Notes under the pieces: generated by a model | What the model was told of the DNA's origin: nothing | What the model saw: only the letters and a program-made list of their open reading frames with translations | Databases searched by the model: none | In this document: one piece after another, positions 1-9,900 of the stretch | How the letters are laid out: every line of letters begins with the position of its first letter | Position numbering within the stretch: the first letter of the stretch is position 1 | Program-made: the position numbers and the translations under genes | DNA from: Stomoxys calcitrans | Lineage: Eukaryota > Arthropoda > Insecta > Diptera > Muscidae | Assembly (NCBI RefSeq): GCF_963082655.1 | Contig: NC_081555.1 | Coordinates: forward strand, 185,091,424 to 185,155,423 | Direction of reading: 5' to 3' | DNA: 64,000 nucleotides

Positions 1-60
1 CTTTTTTCAGTGTGTGAAGGTCAATTATATGCTAGAAAACCTCCATATACAGAAAAACTA

Positions 61-386
61 AGGGGTGATTTTTTTAAGAGCCATAGGAAAACACATACAA
101 ATCAGTAAAATGCATGAAATCTTTATTTGACGATTATTTCATGCAAATGTTGACCGTGACTGCGTCTCAAATGATCCATTGCATGCATTGGTAACTCTTG
201 CAATGCTTTTGCCTGATCTTCACTCCAATATCGACAATTCTGCTTACTAACGTTCCCATTGATTCAAAAATGAGCTTTGTCGCTGAACACAATGAACGCG
301 CGAAGAACTATCTTAGCAGAGCTCTTATTTTGATTCAATAATTTGCCAGAGATGTTCGTATGTAAGGTTAAATTATAGACCAAACT
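61..386 (-). pseudogene. mariner-like transposase fragment
   Basis: A TA dinucleotide precedes an end reading AGGGGTGATTTTTTTAAGAG, nearly the terminal repeat of the copies at 15.3 and 34.0 kb. Read on the minus strand the block encodes a broken DD34D-type transposase piece with the motif FSDKAHF, a stop just after it, then NGNVSKQN and YWSEDQ. The short N-terminal part runs directly into FSDKAHF, so the centre is deleted as in the other two copies. The right end is cut off where a different repeat starts (about 387). It cannot encode an active enzyme. Confidence 0.65.
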
Positions 387-650
387 GAAGAGCTACATCA
401 AGTTATAGTCCGATATAGCCCATCTTCGAACTCATCTGCCGATGGATTTAAAAAGAATCTGTGCAAAGTTACAGCTCAGTATTTCTATTTTTAAAGACTA
501 AAGCGTGATTTCACGGCTAGATCGTCTTAGATTTTTACGACGATCATGACTATATGTACTTTATAGAGTCGGAAATGAATATTTCGATGTGTTGCAAACA
601 AAATGACAAAATTAATATACCCCCATCCTTCGGCGGTGTGTACAAAAACC
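387..650 (+). mobile_element. 3' end of dispersed repeat family B (Helentron-like)
   Basis: The block matches the last 270 bases of the long copy ending at 45.71 kb: a 'tcaagttatagtccgatatagccc' type module, a TTTATAG block, then a terminal motif with 'cccccatccttcgg' and 'cggtg'. It joins the mariner fragment directly, so this copy is 5'-truncated. The family is non-coding. Confidence 0.55.
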
Positions 651-689
651 GCACGATGTACATATTTGACAGTCATGTGGGTCAGGTCG

Positions 690-1070
690 CAATATATTTG
701 CAAATGACCACATAATTGCAATATTAGATTCTCCCGAAATATTATGACCCATAATATTACTGGTGAATTCCATAAAAATCGTTGCAGATTTAGACAAATC
801 ATCCAAATCAGAACCGATTTGTTTCCAATTTCAATGGGCTTCGAAGACGATCGGATGAAATAAATTGCGACCTGTAGTTTGTACACAAATTAACATGGAC
901 AGACAGTCGGACATAGGTAAATCGAATCAGAAAGTGATTTTGAGGCGATAGGTATACTTATCAATGGGTCTGTCTGTCTTCCTTCTTGGTGTTACAAACA
1001 AATGCACGGCCAACGACCTTCATGAAAAGAGAGTGCAAATATAAATCCGCCCATGACACAATGGAAACAT
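690..1070 (+). mobile_element. 3' part of dispersed repeat family C
   Basis: It contains 'gacagacagtcggacatagg', then an 'aatcgaatcag' block, 'atcaatgggtct' and 'gttacaaacaaatgc'. The same order is seen at 59.93-60.05 kb, and its last part at 35.75 kb. No coding potential. The left limit is uncertain. Confidence 0.4.
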
Positions 1071-1089
1071 ACCTATGCCAATAATCGGC

Positions 1090-1815
1090 TTGTTGTGCGC
1101 TCTAAATACTAAAAATTATCCTCGAAAAAGGAAATCTAAGTCGTTTGTTGTCTGGTTTTGTGTCCCCACCTACGTGCTGGTGCCTGTTAGCAGCGACAGC
1201 CGGACAACGACAAGTGAAATGCTCCAACGTCTCATAATCTTACTCACATGCCCTACATATGTTATCACTTGCCGCATAAGTGGGCACTACGTCTATGTGC
1301 CCCGTTATGATACCGAAAGCTAAACGGACGTCCTTCTTTCTTCCTTTCTGTAATAGCCCCGCTTTAACTCGGACTGGGTAGACCCGAAACAAAGTTTATT
1401 GACGGCAGTCCTCGGGCTTTAACTACCAAATCATCTGCTCTTCCATTCCCCCTTACTCCGCTATTACCCGGCACGCAAACAATGCGGATCGTGCCATCAT
1501 CAGAGAAGGCGCTAATCTTCGACCTTACCGTCCTGATTGTTATTCCCCTAATGACCAGTTTACTGTCCGTAAACATTCATACTGGACGTCCTCGCGTTAA
1601 CACCAAACGACCTCACGCATTCCGTGATCGCCCGGATCTCCGCCTGCAGGTCCGTATTATGGTACGGTAGTCGGAAACAGATCTCAGTCCCTGGGTTGTA
1701 AATGTAAACCTCAGGCCCAATCTCGAATCCAACCGTCTAACAAGAACTTCCCTATGGCATTAAGAGAGTTCCGACAATCCAAGATTGTGCAGTTGGCAGC
1801 AGGAACGGAAACCTT
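1090..1815 (-). pseudogene. LINE RNase H / C-terminal fragment
   Basis: Minus-strand translation gives the tail of a non-LTR retrotransposon polyprotein related to the copies at 4.8-5.7 and 61.2-61.9 kb. It includes an RNase H segment with FTDSKLVIRGI (third acidic residue kept), then VPGNSGVRGNGRADDL, in which the usual His of PGHxG is Asn. Beyond it lie degenerate pieces of the C-terminal Cys/His region. Frame changes and stops break it. The clade (I, R1 or LOA type) is inferred from the RNase H domain and not settled. Confidence 0.65.
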
Positions 1816-2508
1816 TTCCATTCTAAGGCTAAGTTTTTTTTTATAAAATAAAATAATAACCGAACACAACGTTCGATTAAAAAATAATACCATGGATTTT
1901 GTAAAATTTGGAATATTAACTAAAATTGAGAAAACCTAAAAACAATTCATTATCCACCAACTGCATTTTGGAACCAGCATTTATGATGCATCTTTCCAAT
2001 CAAATGCAATGGGCAGTTGTGCTAAATTGCGGCGACCTACATAGACGATATTCCATCCAAGTAAAACAAAACGATTCAGTCAAAGGGAAAAAAAAATAAA
2101 AAAGAGTGCCATCACCCATCTCAAAATTTGGAGATAACTTGAAACACAAAGTAAGCAAAGAAAAACAAAAGCGCAGCTCAAGGAGATTCAATTCAATGCA
2201 GCCCATCTGGGCCATAAAGTCCAGCTTTTGAGCGCAGATCTGGTGTAACCGTTTCGTTGCTTTCAATTGGAACGCTCTGCCGACAAACAAACAACCAAAA
2301 TGCAGTCGTCGTTTTTGGGTTAGGCTTGGCCAACTTGTTGCTTGCGAAATGCAATTACCCTGAACAGGCCATAACTTAGCCAAAGCACTGCAATAAACCA
2401 GATTCGCTAATGCCAAAAACAAACAATTCGCACACACACGCACACATAAACCAACGCAAATAAACTTCCAAAAAATTTCACTTGGACTAGAGAGCATTTT
2501 AATGCATA

Positions 2509-2532
2509 TGTGTGTGTGTGTGTGAGTGTGTG
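2509..2532. repeat. (TG)n microsatellite, interrupted
   Basis: TG dinucleotides in tandem, interrupted once by GA. Confidence 0.85.
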
Positions 2533-3333
2533 CTGCTGGCTGTGTAACTTAACTAACAAAGCCATACTTGTTTGCCATCTTTGTGGCAATAACCAAAATG
2601 GAAAAAATTCCGAGGCCCACCACTTTGCGGTTGTAGTGCGGACGAAGGCTGCCTATACCATCTTTAGGCAAGATGTGTGGAAGTGATATGATCTCCTCAA
2701 GGGGAAATCTCCATTGGAATGCTTCAGGAGGAATTGGAATGGTTGTCATCGTGAAGCCACATGTGAAAACTTCACTCAATTAATTAAAACCCATCACAGA
2801 CCCCATCCAGTTCTCTAAAACACATCCTTTTCATTAGAGATGAGATAACAAATTGGCCACATTATATAGTAAAGTTATGTCGATTATGTTAATAAGGCGT
2901 GTGGGAACAAACGAACAACCATAGAAAGGGGTCGACGGAATGAGCCAGCCGCAAATAAAAACAAAACAAATTTAAAAGCCATTAACACTTGATTTTCCAC
3001 ACTTGAAAATCACAGTTCAAAGTTCAAATGCTCAACGCTAATCGTCTTAGACGGCTAATGGGCATATCAAACACACAAAAACGCACGCACACATGCCATC
3101 CGTTAGCTATTTGCCAGTCCCGGCCGGAATGGGTTGTTCTCTAGGCGGGGTAATTAACTCGTTTTCTCCCTCATAATATGTGAAAAGTTTTCCTCTGAAT
3201 CTAACCCAAATTCATCATAAAATCACTTAACTACAACAACAATGAAAACTCGTTTCGCCCTTTATCAGTTGAACTGAAGTAAACATGTGAGTATGCCCAG
3301 CATGTGCGTGGGGATGGCAATCTACATATGGAA

Positions 3334-3359
3334 CACTCACTCACTCACTCACACACACA
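3334..3359. repeat. (CACT)n/(CA)n microsatellite
   Basis: CACT repeated about four times, then passing into CA repeats. Confidence 0.85.
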
Positions 3360-4799
3360 TGCACATGGCAGTCAAAGTTTTGTGACCTTTTGGCATTAGA
3401 TTTCTTCACCTCAACCGCTCGGCCTGCCACCACCAACCAACCAATCCACTAGACAACAAACCAACCAGCCAACCAACCCATAAACAGACAACAGAAGTCT
3501 TAACAAGTTTAACCCATTTTACAAAACTTAATAGTGTCAACATATCATTTCATCATTACGATCCCCGTCCGTCCGCCTATCCTTCCGCCGGCAAGCCATA
3601 CATACATTCCTTGGGCTGTCTATGTCTGTCCGTTCGTCCGTCCGTCCGTTTGCTTGATATGGGACGTTGATAATCCTTTTCCGTGCCAGAACGTGTGTGT
3701 GGCGTCCACATACGAGTCATGGAGTGAGCGCGACGAAACAAGATGAAGACATTTAACCAAAGGCAAATCATGCTAATTCGTTGTTTCTTTGCTAGACCTA
3801 GAACAACAGCAACAACAACAACCCGTTTTACATGGCTCGCCGGACAATCTCACTCACCCCTGCAATGTTCAAGCCTAAACGCACACACAAAACTAAACCT
3901 TAGGCCAACAGCATTGACTTTTATGGCATTTTAAATGCTTCCGCTTTTTAACAACAAACCGGACACCGCACAAAATAGATGAAAGGACACTCACACTGCC
4001 ACGCCATGTGCCTTATGAATGAAGTGCTAGCGAAAGACCAATTCCTATAGCGTAAAGTAAAGACGACCCCCAACTCCCCAGCCCTCGTTCGATTCCCCCT
4101 GTACTTCGAGTACATAGGCTTTGGCATGTAAGTTTGCAGCATGTGTAAATTATAGAAAGTGTTACAAGTAAAGTGTCAGATTAACTTTTAGGGTTGGTTT
4201 CCTGTGGCGCCCCAACTCCCTTTGGGGGACCCCGACGAACGTGTGGCAAAGGCTCTATTCATTCATTATTACGTGCATGCTTAGCAGCGTTTAGCTGGCA
4301 ATTAATTCTCGCCATACCTGTGTGAATAGTTCCAAGCAATGCTTTGACATGATTATGCCACAGTATTATCATGAAGGAGAATTTTTAATGGGTTTCTCGT
4401 GTGAGGAGTAGTGTGATGAATATTCATTAGATCCCCATATGCTCTGCTCACCCACTGCCATGCTTGCGAGCACAGCATTTCATCGCCTTCACAATCATTT
4501 GGACCGTTTGCGTTCACTTAAACATGCCAGTAACTAGGATGTCCTGACAAGGATTAGGAACTATCAACACCAGTAAGTAATTTCACAAAAATAGTAAATT
4601 TAATACCTTTCGTATTGCTGGGTCCAAATTGAGATGGATAGCATTCCTCAGATTCTCGGAAACATTTTTCATTTACACCACACAGAAGTCAAAAACAGGT
4701 GTCCAGGAATTCATATCCGGAGATAGATATACAAGAAAGCAATACCAGTTAGTGGATCGATAAGCGTCATACCTTGCATGTGTATGACAGGTAACAACA

Positions 4800-5726
4800 T
4801 ATATCAGTGTGCCCAATCGGATAAGATTTGTGCTACTTACAAAATCCTTAATTGTTTTCAATACCACTCCCCTAAGTTGGTTCATGTCTGATCAAGGTCT
4901 CATCATCTTCCCCGCATGCTCTACACATGCTATCACTTGCCGCACCGATTTTACATAACTGAGCTCGTAGTCCTATGTGTCCCGTTATAATACCAATAGC
5001 TATACTGACCTCCTTCATACTTCCTTTCAGTAATAACCTCGTCTTCTCACGATCTGGATCCCCTATAGGATTTTCGCCGTCCACAATGTTGCATGCGCAT
5101 TCGTAACCAAGTTTATTGACGGCAGTCCTCTGGCCTTCACAACCAAATCGTCTGCCCTTTCATTTTCCCGTACTCCGTTATGGCCCGGCAGCCAAAGGAT
5201 GCGGATTTTGCCGTCCTCAGAGAAGGCGTTTATCTCCTTCTTACGCTGCAAGACTGTTCGTGACCTTACCGTACTGGTTGTTATTGCCCTTATGGCAATT
5301 TTACCGCCGGTAAAGATGTTCACACTCGACGTCCTCGCGTTAGCACCACACCACTTCACGCATTCCGTGATCGCCCGGATCTCCGCCTGCAGGACCGTAT
5401 TATGGTCAGGCAGTCTAAAACAGATCTCAGTCCCTGGGTTCTGAATGTAAACCCCCAGGCCTCCTCCGTCCTCTAGCTTTGATCCATCCGTGTACCATGA
5501 TCTTCCAGATGGCAATACTAGGGTTCCGTCAATCCAAGACTGTGCCGATGGCAGCAGTACTTCGCACTCGACTTTAATTTTTATCTCAAGTATCCGATGG
5601 GAAACCTCTTCCCTACCTTCCAGGTTTCCTATCGTCGCCTCGATTATACAGCGATGGTATGAGCTGCTCCCATCCTCAATCCATTCTCCCATCGCCTTAA
5701 GTCACATAGCCGCAGTGGCTGCCTCA
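4800..5726 (-). pseudogene. LINE RNase H to C-terminal fragment
   Basis: Minus-strand frames (209 codons at 5063-5692, then 4872-5084) give an RNase H domain. It shows YTDGSK (first Asp), LQAEIRAI (Glu) and FTGGKIAIRAI, where the third Asp has become Gly, then LPGHNGVRENERADD with its His kept. Downstream come DPDREKTRLLL, TGHIGLRA and CRACGEDDETL. The frame then jumps to DMNQLRGV; a stretch corresponding to the HLLYDCPAF part of the 61.6-kb copy is missing, so there is an internal deletion. It is related to the copies at 1.1 and 61.2 kb and is dead. Confidence 0.75.
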
Positions 5727-5756
5727 CACTTAATTTGAGGCAGCCACTGCGGCTAT
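5706..5756. repeat. perfect 21-bp inverted repeat (hairpin)
   Basis: Bases 5706-5726 are the exact reverse complement of 5736-5756, with a 9-base loop. The left arm is the first part of the LINE fragment on the minus strand and the right arm lies outside it. This looks like an inverted duplication at the 5' truncation point of the LINE. Confidence 0.85.
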
Positions 5757-5919
5757 ACAGACCGAGGTAGAAAGACGGAATTTTTGTATGTTTTGTACAC
5801 GATTAACAATAAGCCACCGCTAAACGTCCCAATAAGTAAGGCCTCATGTCTTGTGCTTTGATGTCTTAGGGAATTTCATATGTAGGAGAGTTTAGCAACT
5901 AAAAATTTCGAAAGTATAG

Positions 5920-5985
5920 GCTCTGAATCTAGACGTTCATCGTCAAATGCGGACATGGTAACCTCTGAGGTACGGTGGCCCCAAT
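5920..5985 (-). mobile_element. SINE head remnant (tRNA-derived)
   Basis: It matches the tRNA-like head of the SINE family seen at 6.3, 46.6 and 59.5 kb: 'gcggacatgg', 'taacctctg', 'tacggtggcc'. Only the A-box half and nearby bases remain. Confidence 0.5.
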
Positions 5986-6149
5986 ATTTAAAAAGTTATA
6001 ACTAATATAATACAACCAAATCATTATAAAATATTCATAAATAATATAAAAATAAAATTTTTGCAAATAATTCACTTTTCACAACTAATAACTTTTACAA
6101 CATAATTTAATAATAATTTTTATAACATAATTTAATACACTATCAAATA

Positions 6150-7205
6150 CACTCAGAGAAAGATTGATACCAAACGTGTTCATTTCAGTACCATACGGTA
6201 TTGATCGTAAGATAACACCGTTTGGTACAAAAACAATACCGGATGGTATGGATGAAACATAAAATGATAAGCACCGTTTGGTACTAGCCTTATTACCAAA
6301 CTAAAATTGCAAATTTTGCCCATGAACATTCCACTAGGGAACAGGGGCAAACTTTTCATATATCAATGTGTGCAGTCCGATTCAAGTTTAAGCTCAATGA
6401 TAAGGGGCCTTCTTTTTATAGCCGAGTCCGAACGGCGTGCTGCAGAGCGACACCTTTTAGAGAGAAGTTTTACATGGCATATTACCTCACAAATGTTGCC
6501 AGCATTAGGAGGGGAAAGCCACCGCTGAATTTTGTTTTTTTTTTTCTGATGGTCTCGCCAGGATTCAAACACAGGCGTTCAGCGTCATAGGCGGACATGC
6601 TTACCTCTGCGCTACGGTGGTCTCCAAACTGGTATTGCTTTTAATACCAATCTTTTATTGGTTTTGAGCACCAGACCTTTATTGGTTTTTGTACCAAACC
6701 GTTTTTGATTCTAATTTTATTTTGATTATTTATGTTAATAATTACAAAAAAAGTAATTTTACACCGTGACCAACCTTAATTTTTTATTCAGCATTTGATT
6801 GCATATCCACTAGTTCCCAGAAGTGGTTTTGATATGAGTACACCAACACAGCATCGTTTTCCACACAAGAGACAATCAAGTTTTTGATGAAGAATGGCAT
6901 CAGAATTTGTTCTATTGCCGTTTATACCGCTTTCGAGTATTCGATCAGGTTTTTACGCACTTAAATTGTATTAAAACATTTATTTGCCTAATATATATTT
7001 TATAATGGCGTCAATATTTTAAGTACAAAGCTAAACAACACTTCTGACGTGATGTCAAAAATACAAATGTGACGCCTTCAATTCCTAATACCCTCCTTTG
7101 TCTGGTATTGAATTGATACCGAATGTTATTAAAAATGTTTGTCAATAACGCGAACAAAATAATACCAGTCGGTATTGGCAAAGTACCGTAATTTTTCTAT
7201 CAGTG
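6150..7205. mobile_element. TA-flanked inverted-repeat DNA element, non-autonomous
   Basis: The left end reads CACTCAGAGAAAGATT after TA (6148-6149). The right end, read in reverse, is CACTGATAGAAAAATT, followed by TA (7206-7207). Inside both ends lie many short GGTAT/ATACC and ACCGTTTGGTA-type palindromic motifs, possible transposase-binding sites. No transposase frame is present. The length without the nested SINE is about 730 bp. A TA target duplication suits Tc1/mariner-type or related integration, but the superfamily is not established. Confidence 0.55.
6303..6623 (-). mobile_element. tRNA-derived SINE, near full length
   Basis: The SINE lies on the minus strand with its tRNA-like head at the right. 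The head has an A-box-like TAGCGCAGAGGTAAG and a B-box region (6561-6571; GTTTGAATCC with one change). The tail at the left ends in 'aaatttgcaattttag'. CCAAACT flanks it on both sides (6296-6302 and 6624-6630), consistent with a 7-bp target-site duplication. It sits inside the 6.15-7.2 kb DNA element and so inserted later. SINEs of this kind are RNA polymerase III transcribed and are moved by LINE proteins. Confidence 0.75.
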
Positions 7206-7207
7206 TA

Positions 7208-7912
7208 CTTAATCGTGTCATGTTCATCGTTACAAATTGCTTGGAACGAAAAATTAATAAAGTACCTATTACGGTCAAAAGCACAATAATTCGTTGTGGC
7301 TCAAAAATTGACTAATGAAACTGAAATTATTCTAGATATTATGTTAATGGAAATTAAATTAAACGACCATTAAAATGCTATACGCTTCTCTGAACAATTT
7401 TTTTTACCAGTTTCGCAAAAATTTTAAATTTTTCGTTCTAAGGATTTAAACTTTTATGTATAGAAAAGTGCTAATACTTATGTTTAATGAAATAACATAA
7501 AACATTTGTCGATGATAAAACAAAAATTACTAATTGCGAAATACCTTTTTACAATACTGGCATATAATTCCCAACAATGACATGTTTAAATGAGGAACTA
7601 CCCATTACGAGAAAAACAAAATTATGCTGCAACTGCAAACTAATTTTATTTCGGTTTTGGCAGCGGAAGTAAACACAGGCAATTTATGCTTAGTTTAAAA
7701 TATTAAAAAGACGAAAAAACAAAAATCATTGAAGTTCAATAATATCCATTTGAATGAAAAAAATTAACAATTCTCTGTTACAGTCTACTGTGATTTCTAG
7801 GAGCTAAGTTAACTCAAGTGCAATTTAATCTGCCATTTATAACCACAGATTAGTTTCGAAAATAACATTTAGGCCAAAAAAAATAAACGCGTTCAGCTTT
7901 GGTTTTGGGCGT
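7208..7912. other. AT-rich block, nothing recognised
   Basis: No gene, transposon protein or clear repeat is visible. Composition is strongly A+T. Confidence 0.5.
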
Positions 7913-8116
7913 CGCGTTGCAAAAATGCAACTCTGTACAAAGTTCAACAAAAGCAACACAAAAAAGTTAAAAAATTTTCAACTTTGACGCTTGAAAGCGA
8001 GGGTCATTCTGTGTTGACACACGTGAAGTAGTGATTTTGTCGTCAAAGTTGAAAATAGTTTAACTTGTGCGAGTTGCTTTTTTAACATTTGTTTGCAGAG
8101 TTGCATTTTCAACGCG
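7913..8116. mobile_element. palindromic MITE-like repeat
   Basis: Two arms of about 76 bp (7913-7989 and 8041-8116) are imperfect reverse complements. Both carry CGCGTTG, ATGCAACTCTG and TCAACTTTGACG, around a 51-base centre. A related palindrome lies at 62.77-63.21 kb. No protein is encoded. Confidence 0.6.
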
Positions 8117-8224
8117 AAACTCCTCAACTCGCTCACCATGTAAAAATGTTGCCTTACTAACATCATTTGTATTTGAAATATAGAAAATATTTCAAATACA
8201 ATCTTAATAAGGCAAAATTTTGGG

Positions 8225-8930
8225 CCATCTATTCCCAATAGATAGCGGCTCTCAAAAATTAATATCGGAGTATTAGTATTTAAGGGCCTATATCAGAAAA
8301 TAGGCCGATTCGGATCATACTTGGCATAGATGCTACAAGTCGTCTTTGTGCCAAATTTCAGTTAAATCGGATGTAAACTTAGGCTTCTAGGGGTTTAAAT
8401 CCGTGAACCGGTTGATATGGGGTCTATATGAGTTTATACACCGATTCGTTTCTTACCCAGCACGTCCCCTAGGGACTAAAGAATTCAAAACTGGGGATCG
8501 ATTTATATGGGGGATATATCAGTATATGGACCGATTCGGATCACACTCGGCAAAGGTGTGAATTCTTTGTGATGAATGAATTCAGCCAAATCGGAAAAAA
8601 GTTGAAGGTCCTAGTGGCTAAAGAAGTCATAATAGGGGATCGCAATCCAGAAGTCATATATCCAATCGAAACCAATATGACCCATTTGCTATTGCTCTTG
8701 AGCTACATCTGTGCAAAATTTCAAGAGGATATCTTCATTCGTTCGAAAGCAATCGTGATTTCCACAGACGGACGGACGGACGGACATGGCTAGATCGACT
8801 AAAAATGTCAAGACGATCAAAACTATATATGTATATACATACTTTGTGGGGTCAAAGTTCAATATGTCGAGGTGTTATAAACGGAATGACTAGACTAGTA
8901 TACCCCCATCCTATGATGGTGGGTTTTAAA
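8225..8930 (+). mobile_element. dispersed Helentron-like repeat
   Basis: Modules of 'ccgattcggatca...aaatcgg' type are followed by 'gacggacggacggacatggc', 'tagatcgact', 'caagacgatcaaaactatat', and the 3' hairpin motif 'tacccccatcctatgatggt' that ends the copy. It is 5'-degenerate. A 74-codon frame across it is a by-product. Confidence 0.6.
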
Positions 8931-9251
8931 ATTTTACATTACATCTAATCTTTAAATTTTAAAGAATAAAATTTTATCAAATTTTCTATTTAATCATTTT
9001 CAAATAATTTTAAACAGGGATTCAGAGCGTGGAGCCTAGAGGTAGCGGAGCGATTTCTAATCTCGAAATCCGCTCCGCTCTGACAAAATAAAAATCTTTC
9101 AAATACTCATTTTTTGGTTTGAGAACTTGTTATTTTAGCGAATTGAAACAAAAAATTAAGATTATTAAGTTAACACAAGATAACTTGAGAATTACGAAAC
9201 GAGAACATATTAGACAACCTATTTCTACCAATTTTACAAGTCTTAAACTTC

Positions 9252-9900
9252 AAACAAGTAAAAATGCGCTACTTTAGGCGGGGCGATTATTGTTTACCAT
9301 TTACCATTGATCATATTTGTCAATATTTAGGCACGGTTTCTCAAAAGCATCCAACTTCATGGATTTTTTCTTATAACCTTGGTTAGGAATTCCTTCCGGT
9401 ATATGCTTCAGAAGTAAAATTGGATGATCGGGTTTTGTCACGTTAGCGACTGATTTAGACCATACTAGGCATGGATGGGGGTATGGTGGTTTTAGAAGAA
9501 GTCATTGTGCAAAATTCACTCAATCGAATAAAACTTGAGTCCTCTAGATGATTGTGAAGTAAAATCGGATGAGGATTGCGCCTCTATAGGCTGAAGAAGT
9601 CAAATAGATATATGTGAACATGAACCGATTTATCCCATTTACCATTCCTTATGCCTTCAACCCTATTTTCAAAAGCTCCAGATCCCGAAGTTGGGTTCAC
9701 CCTTACACTGAACCAACCCCGATTATTTATATGTTACAAGATCTGGATAATATGGATGTCAAACAAAAGCATTCGGAGTATAACTCCAATCTGATATCCA
9801 AGTTTAGTATCAAATGTTTCGGGTACCATTCCATCCATGGACCTTCATACAATTTGGGTCTCAATTTGGAGGTCCTAGAGAGTAACCTTCAAATCTAATA
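9252..9900 (+). mobile_element. degenerate dispersed repeat copy
   Basis: It begins with 'aacaagtaaaaatgcgctac' and a GGCGGGGCGA stretch, a decayed version of the family 5' end 'aacaagtaaaagcgtgctaa'. Several 'aaaatcggatgaggattgcg'-type modules follow. No intact 3' hairpin was found. Confidence 0.45.

Larger units (their letters stand above)
1816..4795. other. repeat-poor non-coding block
   Basis: I see no recognisable gene or transposon protein here. The block contains simple repeats at 2509-2532 and 3334-3359, CCAA-rich runs around 3436-3480 and a short GTCC run near 3630-3650. A 165-codon minus-strand frame at 2000-2497 has no family features and is low-complexity. It is probably host intergenic or intronic DNA. 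Confidence 0.5.

Noticed and set aside
2000..2497. 165-codon minus-strand frame
   Set aside because: Low-complexity composition with CA-tract translation, no domain or splice support.
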